From contig NZ_CP063989.1 in the NCBI RefSeq assembly GCF_014595995.2, positions 930,001 to 994,000 of the forward strand: a DNA stretch of 64,000 nt, read 5' to 3'. This document shows, piece by piece, positions 25,613-34,673 of this stretch. The stretch's first letter is position 1; each line of letters opens with the position of its first letter. The position numbers and the translations under genes were made by a program. The notes under the pieces are model-generated. The model was not told where the DNA came from and searched no databases. It worked only from the letters and a program-made list of their open reading frames with translations. The DNA comes from Actinomyces respiraculi. Lineage in GTDB: Bacteria > Actinomycetota > Actinomycetes > Actinomycetales > Actinomycetaceae.

Positions 25613-27136
25613 ATGAGTGAGACCACCGCGACCACCAAGGAGGGCGACGAGGACATGACCCACACAGCCCCCCGTGCGGCGAGCCCCGCGGCCGTCCTCG
25701 ACGCCCGCCTCGTCGCGATGCGCGCCGCTCTGGACGCCTGCCCCACGGAGGTCCCCGCCTCACTCGCCATCCCCGCGCGCGCGAGCCTGGACACGGTTGC
25801 CGAGCGGCTGGCCCTCGGTGTGGACCACACCGTCGTCGCCCTCTTCGGTGGTACCGGCTCCGGCAAGTCCTCTTTGTTCAACGCGCTCAGCTCGCTGCAG
25901 TTCGCCGACGTCGGTGCCCGTCGGCCGACGACCTCCCAGGCCGCCGCCTGCTCCTGGGGCGACGACGCGAGCGCCCTGCTGACCTTCCTGGGGGTTGACC
26001 AGGAGCGGCGCATCCGCCGCGAGTCCCTGCTGGACGCCGCCGACGAGGACGAGCTTGCCGGCCTCGTGCTGCTGGACGTGCCGGACTACGACTCCGTCAC
26101 GACGGAGCACGCCCTCCAGGTGGACAGGCTCGTGCCGTTGGCGGACATCCTCGTGTGGGTGCTCGACCCGCAGAAGTACGCGGACTCCGCGCTGCACGAC
26201 GGCTACCTGAGCAGGCTGGGCGCCCGCCAGGAGGACATGCTCATCCTGGTCAACCACATTGACGAGCTGCCGGCCTCGGGCCAGGACCACCTTCTGGCGG
26301 ATGTGCGCGCCCTGCTTGTCCAGGACGGGCTGGAGGATGTCACCGTGCTGCCGGTCTCCGCCGTGCGCGGTGACAACCTCGACCGGGTCCGTCGGCTGCT
26401 CATCGAGCGCGTCGCACGAGAGTCCAACGCCGCCCGTACCGCCGCGGCCGAGCTCGACGCCATCGCCGCCCGCCTGGGGAGCACCGTCGCCGACGCCCCC
26501 GTGCTCGTGGAGGACGCGCCGCGCGCCGAGGTCGTGAACGCCCTCGTGCAGGCCTCGGGCGCCCGTGCGGTTGAGGCGAGTGTCGCCGCCAGCCTGTCCA
26601 AGGCGCTGCCCGGGGCCCTGGCACGCCCTGAGCCGCCGGCGCGCTCGGCTGTGGCCGCCGCCCGCACCCAGTGGCTCACTCGTGTCACGCACGGCCTGCC
26701 CCGTGCCTGGGCGCGCTCCGTCGAGGAGGCCGTCGCCGGGCCGGACGCCCTGGGCGCGCAGACGGCGGAGGGCGTCGGATCCGTCGCCCTGCCCTCGCCA
26801 CGCTCGACGCCCATTGACTTGGCGTGGTGGGCGGGGCTGCTCGTTCTCCTGGGGGTTGTCGCCTGGGCCGCCATCACCCTCATGACCGGGGGTGTTGACT
26901 CCCTTCTGGCCGATGGTCGTGTGCCCGCTGGGGTGCTGCTGGCCCTGGCGGGGTGTGTGGTGGCCGGATGGGCTGCCTGGGCACGTCGGCGTCGGGCCGC
27001 CCGTGAGGCCGCGGCCTACGCCCAGCTGGTGCGCAGGCGCGTGGACGCGGTGGTGGACCGGGGGCTGGTCTCGCCTGCCGCGGGGGTTCTTGAGCGCCAC
27101 GCGCAGCTGCGCCGGGCCCTGGGCCTGAGCGGCTGA
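25613..27136 (+). CDS. Dynamin/Era-like GTPase B with two membrane helices
   Basis: 507 aa, ATG 25613 preceded by GAGGAGG overlapping the end of GTPase A. P-loop GGTGSGKSS at 79-87, G3 LLDVPDYDSV, G4 LVNHIDEL, then a helical region and two C-terminal membrane segments (around WWAGLLVLLGVVAWAA and AGVLLALAGCVVAGWAAW) followed by a basic patch. It is probably membrane-anchored and forms a heteromer with GTPase A, as suggested by the 13-nt spacing. The aspartate-rich G3 fits an active GTPase better than that of its partner. Confidence 0.82.
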   Translation: MSETTATTKEGDEDMTHTAPRAASPAAVLDARLVAMRAALDACPTEVPASLAIPARASLDTVAERLALGVDHTVVALFGGTGSGKSSLFNALSSLQFADVGARRPTTSQAAACSWGDDASALLTFLGVDQERRIRRESLLDAADEDELAGLVLLDVPDYDSVTTEHALQVDRLVPLADILVWVLDPQKYADSALHDGYLSRLGARQEDMLILVNHIDELPASGQDHLLADVRALLVQDGLEDVTVLPVSAVRGDNLDRVRRLLIERVARESNAARTAAAELDAIAARLGSTVADAPVLVEDAPRAEVVNALVQASGARAVEASVAASLSKALPGALARPEPPARSAVAAARTQWLTRVTHGLPRAWARSVEEAVAGPDALGAQTAEGVGSVALPSPRSTPIDLAWWAGLLVLLGVVAWAAITLMTGGVDSLLADGRVPAGVLLALAGCVVAGWAAWARRRRAAREAAAYAQLVRRRVDAVVDRGLVSPAAGVLERHAQLRRALGLSG

Positions 27137-27303
27137 GAAGCGCCTGACGAGCGGCGCACGGCCGGGCTCCACAGGTGCCGCCCGTGACATCCGGTGGCAC
27201 TGCTGTCCACAGGTGTCGGCTGGTGCCCTCGCGCCGGTGTGGCGACGGCGGCACGGTTAGTGCGTCGGCAACGCCGCCGGCCGTAGCAGCAGGAGGACCT
27301 TCC

Positions 27304-27972
27304 ATGAGCCGCCAGATCGACATCACCGTCCAGGGCGTCGTGGGCACCATGCCCACCGTCGCCACCACCCCCAACCGCCGCGCGTACTGCCGTTTCCGCG
27401 TCGCCTCCACCCCCGCCTACCGTGACGCCAACGGGCAGTGGCACGACGGCGACACCCTGTGGTTCACGGCCAAGGCCTGGGGGCCGCTGGCGGAGAACCT
27501 TGGACGCAGCCTGCGCAAAGGCGACCCCGTTCTGCTCCAGGGACGCCTCTCCCAGGAGACCTGGAAGCCTGAGGGCGGGCCCGCGCAGACCAGCAACGTC
27601 ATCACCGTCACCTCGGGCGGGCACGACCTCGGCCGGGGGACCTCCTCCTACATGCGGGTCGAGTCCGTGATGAGCTCCTCGCGCAGCGCCGCCACGCCCC
27701 AGTCCGCGGCCTCGGCCGACTCTTCCGCGATCACGGGTGCCGAGCCGGATGCCGAGCCGGGTGCCGAGCCGGGCGCCGGGACGGATGCCGAGCCGGGCGC
27801 CGGGAGCGGGAACGAGGCGGGCGAGGCGCTCGCGGCAGGTCCCGGGACGGGCGCCGCGTCCGGCGCCACTGACCCGAGCGATGACCCCTGGACGATCCCG
27901 CTGGCACCGGCGGACAGCAACGGCTTCAGCGACGCCGAGCTGTCCTATGAGGCCGTCAACGTCAACGCCTAG
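27304..27972 (+). CDS. ssb: Single-stranded DNA-binding protein paralogue
   Basis: 222 aa, AGGAGG before ATG 27304. The N-terminal ~110 residues are an OB-fold (DITVQGVVGTMPTV; YCRFRVASTPAYRD; GDTLWFTAKAWGPLAENL; KGDPVLLQGRLSQETW). The tail is long and acidic, with repeats such as EPGAEPGAG, and lacks the DDDIPF tip of replicative SSB. It may therefore be a second SSB (SsbB-like, competence or repair) and not the replicative one, which normally lies with rpsF and rpsR. It stands alone, 167 nt after the GTPase pair. Confidence 0.85.
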   Translation: MSRQIDITVQGVVGTMPTVATTPNRRAYCRFRVASTPAYRDANGQWHDGDTLWFTAKAWGPLAENLGRSLRKGDPVLLQGRLSQETWKPEGGPAQTSNVITVTSGGHDLGRGTSSYMRVESVMSSSRSAATPQSAASADSSAITGAEPDAEPGAEPGAGTDAEPGAGSGNEAGEALAAGPGTGAASGATDPSDDPWTIPLAPADSNGFSDAELSYEAVNVNA

Positions 27973-28015
27973 CCGCCTCGGTGTGAGGGCCGACGGCCTC
28001 AGCCGGTGACTGTCA

Positions 28016-28669
28016 TCAGCCGGTGACCGCCACGAGGTGGTCGAGGTCGGCGGGGTGGGCGACGCGCAGCATCTCGATGAGCACCCGTGCCACGGCCTGC
28101 GACGCTGCCGCGCCGCCGGGCAGCAGCCGCACCATGACGTCCTCACGCTGCACCCAGCCCAGCCGTCCCAACGCCTCGCATGCGTCGGGTCCCAGCAGGT
28201 GTCGCCCCTCGGCGTCGAGCACCGGGATATCGACCTCCACACCGTCGCCGCGTCCGACGACGACGAGCCCCGGCACCTCGGGTGAGGGCACGCGCTTGCG
28301 GCGCCCGCGCAGCAGGGAGCGCAACCCCATACGCTGCTCGAGGTCGGCCTGCGTCACCACTGGGCGCGGCGCGGTCAGCAGGACCGTCAACCCGGCTCGG
28401 CCCGGCCCGGGGCGAGCCCGGCCATCGAGCAGGGCGGCCAGCGAGGGCTCGAAGGCGGCCCAGGAGCCCAGGTCCACGACATTGTCGAGACGGGGGAGGT
28501 CGCCGTCGGCAGGCATCGCTACACCGGAAGTGGGCATGGTGCCGGAAGCGGGCACGGTGCCGGAAGGACTGGCCTCGCCGTCGGCGGGCATGACGACGCC
28601 GGACAGACTCGTGGTGCCGGATGTACCGGTGTCGCCGTCGGACGGGTCGGGCCGGGAGGCCTCGTGCAT
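28016..28669 (-). CDS. Uncharacterised actinobacterial protein
   Basis: 217 aa from ATG 28669 (start uncertain: a TAGCGT box lies 7 nt before an in-frame GTG at 28684, which would add five residues). The first ~60 residues are Ser/Thr/Pro/Gly-rich with loose repeats. The rest is a compact domain (LDNVVDLGSWAAFEPSLAAL, then VVVGRGDGVEVDIPVL), ending in a helix AARVLIEMLRVAHPADLDHLV-like stretch. The C-terminal part slightly resembles YbjN/type III chaperone-like folds, but I would not name it. No signal or membrane helix. It is divergent from ftsE. Confidence 0.55.
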   Translation of the reverse strand: MHEASRPDPSDGDTGTSGTTSLSGVVMPADGEASPSGTVPASGTMPTSGVAMPADGDLPRLDNVVDLGSWAAFEPSLAALLDGRARPGPGRAGLTVLLTAPRPVVTQADLEQRMGLRSLLRGRRKRVPSPEVPGLVVVGRGDGVEVDIPVLDAEGRHLLGPDACEALGRLGWVQREDVMVRLLPGGAAASQAVARVLIEMLRVAHPADLDHLVAVTG

Positions 28670-28842
28670 GGGGGAGGAGCTCACCCACCGCACGCTAGCG
28701 GTCCCCAGAGCGGGGCTCACCACAGGCCGCGCCGGGCGTGTCACGACCGGATTCTCACTCCTCCTGGTTACCGTGGCGGCAAGCCCGGGAGCGTCGTGCG
28801 CCGCCGGGAGCCAGCCGTCAGCCAGGAGAGCAGCCCCCGCCC

Positions 28843-29532
28843 ATGATCCGCTTCGACAACGTCTCCAAGGTCTACAAGAGGGGAGCACGCCCTGCCCTCG
28901 ACGGCGTCGACATCGAGATCGAGAAGGACGAGTTCGTCTTCCTCGTCGGGGCCTCCGGCTCGGGCAAGTCCACCTTCCTGCGCCTGACCCTGCGCGAGGA
29001 GCGACCCACCTCCGGCCGCATCCACGTCCTGGGCCGCAACCTGTCCCAGGTGTCCTCCTGGAAGGTCCCCCACCTGCGCCGCGAGATGGGCTTCGTCTTC
29101 CAGGACTTCCGCCTCCTGGAGAACAAGACCGTGCTGGAGAACGTCGCCCTCGCCTCCCAGGTCATCGGCAAGCCCCGTCACTACATCCTCTCCGCCGTGC
29201 CCGAGGCCCTTGACCTCGTTGACCTGTCCGGCAAGGAGAACCGCAGGCCCCACGAGCTCAGCGGTGGCGAGCAGCAGCGCGTCGCCATCGCCCGCGCCAT
29301 GGTCAACCGCCCCAAGCTCCTCCTGGCCGACGAGCCGACTGGCAACCTCGACCCCTCCACCTCCGTGGGCATCATGCGTCTGTTCGACCGGATCAACCGC
29401 CAGGGCACCACCGTTGTCATGGCCACCCACGACGACGAGATCGTCGACCAGATGCGTAAGCGCGTCATCGAGCTCAAAGCCGGGCGGGTCGTGCGCGACC
29501 AGGCCCGCGGCGTCTACGGCTCTGACCGCTGA
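28843..29532 (+). CDS. ftsE: Cell-division ATPase FtsE
   Basis: 229 aa, standard length. ABC ATPase that with FtsX transmits divisome state to periplasmic/cell-wall hydrolases. Walker [11 protein letters not shown]-loop VFQDFRLL, signature [14 protein letters not shown] and Walker [12 protein letters not shown] are visible, followed by the H-loop THDDEIV. Start ATG 28843 with AGGAG upstream. ftsX follows 12 nt downstream and a LytM-type hydrolase after that. Confidence 0.96.
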   Translation: MIRFDNVSKVYKRGARPALDGVDIEIEKDEFVFLVGASGSGKSTFLRLTLREERPTSGRIHVLGRNLSQVSSWKVPHLRREMGFVFQDFRLLENKTVLENVALASQVIGKPRHYILSAVPEALDLVDLSGKENRRPHELSGGEQQRVAIARAMVNRPKLLLADEPTGNLDPSTSVGIMRLFDRINRQGTTVVMATHDDEIVDQMRKRVIELKAGRVVRDQARGVYGSDR

Positions 29533-29544
29533 AGGAGCACCAGC

Positions 29545-30462
29545 ATGCGATTCCGCCTCATCCTGACCGAGACCCTCAAGGGTCTGACGCGCAACCTCGC
29601 GATGACGGTCTCCGTCATCCTCGTCGCCTTCGTCTCCCTGCTCTTCGTCGGTGCCTCCGCCCTCCTGCAGGCCCAGATCAGCACCATGAAGGGCGACTGG
29701 TATGACAAGGTCGAGGTCAGCGTCTACATGTGCCCCATCTCCTCCGCCCGCGCGGAGTGCGCCGAGGGGGAGGCCACCCAGGAACAGATCGACGCCATTG
29801 AGGATCTCATCAACTCGAACGCGCTGGCCCCCTACGTCGCCAGCTACACAATCGAGTCCAAGGCCGAGGCCTACGAGAACTTCATCAAGGGCTACGGGGA
29901 CACCCAGATCGGCCAGAACGCGACCGTGGACATGATGCCCGTGTCCTTCCGCATCAAGCTCGTCGACGCCGAGCAGTACCAGGTGGTCTCCGAGCAGTTC
30001 TCGGGCCGCAGCGGGGTTGAGCGCGTCGTCGACCAACGTGCCACCCTCGAGCCCCTGTTCCTCGTGATGAACCGAGCCTCCTGGATCACCGGTGGCCTGG
30101 CCGCCATCATGGCGGTCGCCGCCGTCCTGCTCATCACGACGACGATCCGGCTGTCCGCCATGAGCCGCTCACGCGAGACCGGCATCATGCGCCTGGTTGG
30201 GGCCTCCAACCTCTTCATCCAGCTGCCCTTCATGCTCGAGGGCGCCCTCGCGGCCCTCGCCGGGGCGCTGCTCGCCGTCGGCGGCCTTTACGCGGGCGTG
30301 CACTACCTCGTCGAGGGGTGGCTCGCGCGGTCGATCTCCTTCACCTCCGCCTTCATCGGCACCGACGACGTCCTGCGCGTCGCCCCCTGGCTCATCCTGG
30401 CCGCCATCGTCATCGCCGCGGCCTCGTCCGTCTTCTCCCTGTCGAAGTACACGAGGGTCTGA
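29545..30462 (+). CDS. ftsX: Cell-division membrane protein FtsX
   Basis: 305 aa. N-terminal cytosolic tail and TM1 (MTVSVILVAFVSLLFVGAS), an extracellular loop of about 130 residues with the NxxP-less actinobacterial form, then three more helices in the FtsX/MacB fold (AAIMAVAAVLLITTTI; the GALAALAGALLAVGG region; WLILAAIVIAAASSVF). Good ribosome-binding site (GGAG) before ATG 29545. The extracellular loop should contact the wall hydrolase encoded next. Confidence 0.95.
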   Translation: MRFRLILTETLKGLTRNLAMTVSVILVAFVSLLFVGASALLQAQISTMKGDWYDKVEVSVYMCPISSARAECAEGEATQEQIDAIEDLINSNALAPYVASYTIESKAEAYENFIKGYGDTQIGQNATVDMMPVSFRIKLVDAEQYQVVSEQFSGRSGVERVVDQRATLEPLFLVMNRASWITGGLAAIMAVAAVLLITTTIRLSAMSRSRETGIMRLVGASNLFIQLPFMLEGALAALAGALLAVGGLYAGVHYLVEGWLARSISFTSAFIGTDDVLRVAPWLILAAIVIAAASSVFSLSKYTRV

Positions 30463-30467
30463 CAGTC

Positions 30468-31826
30468 ATGGTTCCGCTCCCGCACCGCATCGCCGCCGCC
30501 GGGCACCGGCGTTTCCGAACCACCTCCCGCGAGGGACGGCCGGGCGCGCGCCGAGGCCTGACCGTGCTCGCAGCCCTGTGCCTGCTCGTCGCACCGATGG
30601 CCTCGCTCCTGCCCGCCACCGCTGACGAGCGCGACGACGCCGTCGCGGAGCAGGAGGAGGCCGAGCAGCGCGCCAACGAGCTCACCGCCTCCCTCGAGGG
30701 CGTCTCGGCCGAGCTCGGCCAGGCCTACCTCGACCTGCTGGCCGCCCAGAACGAGCTGGCGACCGCCGAGACGGCGCTTGCCGACGCCGAGACGGTCCTG
30801 GCGGAGAAGGAGCGCGAGCAACAGGCCGCAGCCGACCGCCTCGACGTCGCCGAGTCCCAGCTCGAGACCCTGCGGGACGAGGCCACCGAGTCCGAGCGCA
30901 CCGCCTCCGAGAACGAGGCCTCCATCGCCTCGCTCGTCGTCTCCACCTACCAGGGCGACTCCAGCGTCACCTCCTGGGCCTATGTGCTCGCCTCCGACTC
31001 CGTGGACGAACTGACCCAGCGCGCCTCGGCCATGGAGATCGCCTCCGGCGTGCAGTCCTCCGTCCTGGCCGCCGCCGAGGAGGAGAGGGCTCAGGCCGCC
31101 AACCGGCGCACCCGCCAGGACGCCGTCGCCGAGCGCGTCAGTCTGCTCAAGGAGGAGGCCGACGCCGCCGAGGCCGAGGCGCAGGAGGCCGCCGACGCCG
31201 CCCAGACCCGGCGCGACGAGGTCACGACCCTCACCGCCGAGAGGCAGACGGCCGCCGCCACCCTCGAGACGCACAAGGTGGGCCTGGAGGCCCAGCTTGC
31301 CCAGGCCCAGGCGGACCAGGACGCCGCCGCCGCGACCATCGCGCAGATCGACGCCGCCAACCAGGCCAGCGCGGCCTACACGGGCTCCTCCTCAGGCTCC
31401 GTCGCCGCCTCCGCACTCGGCTCGGGCACCATCGGCCACCCCATCACCGGGCCCCTGACCGTCGCCTCGCCCTACGGCTACCGCGTGCATCCCATCACCG
31501 GCTCCTACATTCTCCACGCGGGTGTGGATCTCGTGGCCGCCCATGGCGTGCCCCAGTACGCCGCCGTCTCCGGCACCGTCACCTACAACATCAACAGCTC
31601 GTGCGGCAACGGCGTCGTCATCAACGGCGGGGTCATCAACGGCCAGTCCGTCGTCCTGTACTACTGCCACCTGTCCTCGATCACGGTGGGCAACGGCTCC
31701 TACGTCGGCAAGGGCGACCAGATCGGCCTGACCGGGAGCACCGGCGGCGCCACCGGCCCCCACGTCCACTTCGAGGTCCACCTCAACGGGGCCTCCATCG
31801 ACCCCATGACCCTGCCGGGCTTCTGA
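30468..31826 (+). CDS. LytM/M23 murein hydrolase with coiled coil (EnvC-like)
   Basis: 452 aa, beginning 5 nt after ftsX. Signal peptide (GLTVLAALCLLVAPMASLLPATA), then a long charged coiled coil (about residues 55-310), then a C-terminal M23 domain with HPITGSYILHAGVDL and HVHFEV, so the zinc ligands look intact. The order signal, coiled coil, LytM is that of EnvC, which FtsEX controls in E. coli; Mycobacterium instead pairs FtsX with RipC (NlpC/P60). Here gene order suggests FtsEX works through an M23 enzyme that may itself be active. It probably cuts peptidoglycan at septa. Confidence 0.92.
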   Translation: MVPLPHRIAAAGHRRFRTTSREGRPGARRGLTVLAALCLLVAPMASLLPATADERDDAVAEQEEAEQRANELTASLEGVSAELGQAYLDLLAAQNELATAETALADAETVLAEKEREQQAAADRLDVAESQLETLRDEATESERTASENEASIASLVVSTYQGDSSVTSWAYVLASDSVDELTQRASAMEIASGVQSSVLAAAEEERAQAANRRTRQDAVAERVSLLKEEADAAEAEAQEAADAAQTRRDEVTTLTAERQTAAATLETHKVGLEAQLAQAQADQDAAAATIAQIDAANQASAAYTGSSSGSVAASALGSGTIGHPITGPLTVASPYGYRVHPITGSYILHAGVDLVAAHGVPQYAAVSGTVTYNINSSCGNGVVINGGVINGQSVVLYYCHLSSITVGNGSYVGKGDQIGLTGSTGGATGPHVHFEVHLNGASIDPMTLPGF

Positions 31827-31924
31827 GCGCTCGCCCCGCCGGGTTTCTGCGTCAGGCGGCCCACGCGTAGGGTAGGCCCCTGCGTCCCGCGCACGGCGGG
31901 GGCACGAGCTAGGAGAGGAGTCGC

Positions 31925-32452
31925 ATGGCCAAGCACCAGGACAAGCCGAAGAAGCCCACCGCGGGGGAGCGGGCCAAAGCGGCCTCCGACGCTCACAAGA
32001 CCATCGCCCGCAACAAGAAGGCGACCCACGACTACTTCATCGAGGATCGCTACGAGGCCGGGCTCGCGCTGACCGGCACGGAGGTCAAGGCCCTGCGCAT
32101 GGGGCGGGCCTCGCTGACTGAGGCGTGGATCGAGATCGACCGCGGCGAGGCCTGGATCCAGGGCGCCCACATCCCCGAGTACCTCCAGGGCACGTGGAAC
32201 AACCACTCGCCCAGGCGCAAGCGCAAGCTGCTCCTGCACCGCAGCGAGATCGAGCGCCTGGCCATGCGGGTGCAGGCCAAGGGCTACACGATCGTGCCCC
32301 TGGAGCTGTACTTCGTCGGCGGGCGCGTCAAGGTCGAGATCGCGCTGGCCCGGGGCAAGCAGGACTGGGACAAGCGCCAGTCGCTGCGCGAGGCTCAGGA
32401 CAAGCGCGAGGCCGCGCGCGCGATGGCGGAGGCGAACCGACGCCGGGGCTGA
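31925..32452 (+). CDS. smpB: tmRNA-binding protein SmpB
   Basis: 175 aa, AGGAG-rich site before ATG 31925. Family motifs: ARNKKATHDYFIEDRYEAG, GTEVKALRMGRASL, HIPEY and LHRSEIERL, with a basic C-terminal tail needed in the ribosomal A site. It brings tmRNA to stalled ribosomes. Its partner ssrA lies 1.3 kb downstream on the same strand. The N-terminal lysine-rich extension of ~25 residues is typical of actinobacteria. Confidence 0.96.
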   Translation: MAKHQDKPKKPTAGERAKAASDAHKTIARNKKATHDYFIEDRYEAGLALTGTEVKALRMGRASLTEAWIEIDRGEAWIQGAHIPEYLQGTWNNHSPRRKRKLLLHRSEIERLAMRVQAKGYTIVPLELYFVGGRVKVEIALARGKQDWDKRQSLREAQDKREAARAMAEANRRRG

Positions 32453-32491
32453 GTCCCGCCGCCGTCGGGGCTGACTCACCCGCGCCCGTGC

Positions 32492-33487
32492 TCACCAGCG
32501 CCCGTGCACGTGCTCGCGGATGAGGCGGTCGTACAGGTCCGCCAGCGCCGCGTGCAGCTCGGTGCCCAGCGGTTCCAGTGACGCGGCCCGGGCGTTGGCG
32601 CGCGCCTGCTCGGCGTTGCGGGCGCCCGGGATGACGGTGGTGACGCCCGGCTGGTCGATGACCCAGCGCAACGCCACCTGGGCCGGGCTCGCGCCGTCGG
32701 GACCGAGCTCGCGCACCAGGGCGGTGAACTCGCGGGCCGCGGCGACGCCGATCTCGTAGGGGACCCCGGAGAAGGTCTCGCCGACGTCGAAGGCGGAGCC
32801 GTCACGGTTGTAGCTGCGGTGGTCGCCCGGGGCGAAGACCGTCGACTCGCTGTAGCGGCCGGACAGGAGGCCGGAGGCCAGCGGGACGCGGGCGATAACG
32901 GCGGTCCCGGTGGCGATCGCCGTCGGCAGCACCTCCTCGAGGGGCTTGCGGCGCAGGACGTTGAGGATGATCTGGACGCTGGCGCAGGCCGGGCGGCGCA
33001 GGGCCTCGAGGGCCTGCTCGCAGGTCTCCACGCTCACGCCGTAGGCGCGCACACGCCCCTCGGCGGCCATCTCGTCGAGCCAGTCCCAGGTGTGCTGAGC
33101 CTCAATAACCTCGCTGGGCGGGCAGTGCAGCTGGACGAGGTCGATGGTCTCGACGCCGAGGTTCTGGCGGGAGCGGTCGTTCCAGGCGAGGAAGTTGTCC
33201 CGGTTGTAGTTCTCGTAGGTCTGCGCCATACGCCGGCCCATCTTGGTGGCCACGGTGAGCCCGGCCTCCGGACGCTCTGCCACGAAGGCGCCGACGAAGC
33301 GCTCGGAGCGGCCGTCGCCATAGACGTCGGCGGTGTCGATGAAGGTGACGCCTGCCTCGACCGCGGCCTGGAGGGTCGCCTCGGCGTCGGCGGGCGAGAC
33401 CACGCCCCAGTCGGCGCCCAGCTGCCAGGTTCCGATACCGATGGTTGAGATGCTTCGCTCCAGCGCGCTCAGCGGGCGTGACTCCAT
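32492..33487 (-). CDS. Aldo/keto reductase
   Basis: 331 aa from ATG 33487, with AAGGAG upstream; the open frame to 33535 lacks a site. NADPH-dependent TIM-barrel oxidoreductase. Visible residues: FIDTADVYGDGRSE (Asp and Tyr), VATKMGRR (Lys), LVQLHCP (His), completing the AKR tetrad, and a C-terminal cofactor region VIPGARNAEQARANA. Substrate unknown. It is inserted between smpB and ssrA on the opposite strand and so separates two genes that are often adjacent. Confidence 0.9.
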   Translation of the reverse strand: MESRPLSALERSISTIGIGTWQLGADWGVVSPADAEATLQAAVEAGVTFIDTADVYGDGRSERFVGAFVAERPEAGLTVATKMGRRMAQTYENYNRDNFLAWNDRSRQNLGVETIDLVQLHCPPSEVIEAQHTWDWLDEMAAEGRVRAYGVSVETCEQALEALRRPACASVQIILNVLRRKPLEEVLPTAIATGTAVIARVPLASGLLSGRYSESTVFAPGDHRSYNRDGSAFDVGETFSGVPYEIGVAAAREFTALVRELGPDGASPAQVALRWVIDQPGVTTVIPGARNAEQARANARAASLEPLGTELHAALADLYDRLIREHVHGRW

Positions 33488-33739
33488 GGGATGCTCCTTC
33501 GTCGTGCTCGGCTCCTGAGAAGAGGGGGTGGGCATAGTCTTCCAGGCCGACGACGGCGGGGGGAATGGGCCGGAGCGGTATCGACCGCGGCGGTGGGCCG
33601 ACGGCGTCGGGCAGCCCCCTCTGGTGCTGGGCCGATGGCGTGGGGCACCCGACTCTGGCGCTCCGCGATGGTGTGCTGCTAGTGTGGGACGGCTCCGTCA
33701 GGAGCGTGTGTACCCCGGGCAACCGGGAACAACTCCACA

Positions 33740-34107
33740 GGGGATGATCGGTTTCGACGACGGTCGTGGGTTCAGGAGAAGCGGGTCGAGGATGCACAGT
33801 CATCTCGTCAACGCTCTGTGCGAACCAATAGGTGCCGATAACACTCGCACCGACTTCGCCCTCGCCGCCTGAGCGAGCCTCGAAGTCCGTCAGCCCGGGG
33901 ATTGCTTCCGCCCCGGTTCCTGGCGTCATCCAGGGAGCCACTGCTGAGGTCTCATGTCACCGGGGGCCTCGGGACATCTAGGTGACTGAGCCCGTCGGCG
34001 TCCTTGCTCGCGTGAGACGCCGGGGCTGAGAAAAGCGATAGCGAGCTGCACCCGGAGAAGTCCTGTTGCACCACCGTCGGACGGGGGTTCGATTCCCCCC
34101 ATCTCCA
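33740..34107 (+). ncRNA. ssrA: tmRNA
   Basis: tRNA-like ends pair GGGGATG (33740) with CATCTCC (34100-34106), and the T-arm GGGGGTTCGATTCCCCC is present at the 3' side. The tag frame at 33834-33872 reads ADNTRTDFALAA-stop, an actinobacterial tag. CCA is not encoded: the sequence after discriminator A34107 is CTT. A strong hairpin follows. The 5' flank 33488-33739 contains a ~37-bp imperfect duplication but no gene. Confidence 0.95.
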
Positions 34108-34114
34108 CTTAGTA

Positions 34115-34156
34115 CGGCAATCGGGCGGGGAGTTTCAGCTCTTCGCCCGATTGCCG
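34115..34156 (+). terminator. ssrA terminator hairpin
   Basis: Perfect 13-bp stem (34115-34127 with 34144-34156, CGGCAATCGGGCG) with a 16-nt loop, followed by TTTCCGTT, a weak T tract. Confidence 0.8.
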
Positions 34157-34225
34157 TTTCCGTTGCAGGCCCACCGGCCCGGGGTCGTGGCTCTTTTTCC
34201 TTCGCGCGTCAGAGCGCGGTTTTCC

Positions 34226-34355
34226 GGCTCTTCCCAATTGAGGGCTTGTCCTGATCGACAAGCCCAGCCGCTTCGATGATGTCACCGTCGTCGGTGTGGA
34301 TGAGCACGTGTGGCACTCCCAGGCCACACCACCACACCCTCAACTGGGAAAAGCC
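34226..34355. mobile_element. 130-bp internally deleted ISL3-type element
   Basis: Terminal repeats GGCTCTTCCCAATTGAGGG (34226-34244) and, inverted, 34337-34355 match at 17 of 19 positions. Between them 34248-34322 encodes part of an ISL3 transposase (RFDDVTVVGVDEHVW, around the first DDE aspartate), joined directly to codons for the transposase tail (HPQLG). No 8-bp target duplication remains, so it is old. A 9-bp hairpin (34242-34265) lies inside. Confidence 0.75.
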
Positions 34356-34381
34356 ACCGCCATACCCATGAGTGTGGGTGT

Positions 34382-34591
34382 TGCACGCTCATGTGACTGG
34401 TGTGATTCGGCCGATTCGGACTTTTCGTTGGTATTCCGCGATTTGTGTCCTATGGCCGGAAACCGCCTCTGAGGCTCCCATGTGCATGGGCCATGCTCAT
34501 GCACATGGGAGCCGAAGGACTCGAGAACACCGATCCGTAAAACCGCAAGATTCCGCGGATTTCGTCCGAGGCCGGAAAGCGTGAGCGTGCA
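34382..34591. mobile_element. 210-bp palindromic MITE-like element, complete copy
   Basis: Ends are TGCACGCTCA (34382) and its complement TGAGCGTGCA (34582-34591). The centre is a perfect 15-bp hairpin (34473-34487 with 34499-34513, loop 11 nt). A ~33-bp imperfect direct repeat lies on both sides of the hairpin (about 34433-34466 and 34550-34582). No coding capacity. A second copy begins at 63905. Confidence 0.75.
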
Positions 34592-34673
34592 TGAGCGGGC
34601 AACCCGCATAGCGCACGTCGTCATGGGAGCCGTCTCCACGCTACGGGACGCCCCCGGCTCGTCGGCCTGCGGG

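Noticed and set aside
34109..34327. 72-codon minus-strand gene after ssrA
   Set aside because: It covers the ssrA terminator and the ISL3 relic; no ribosome-binding site or recognisable domain.
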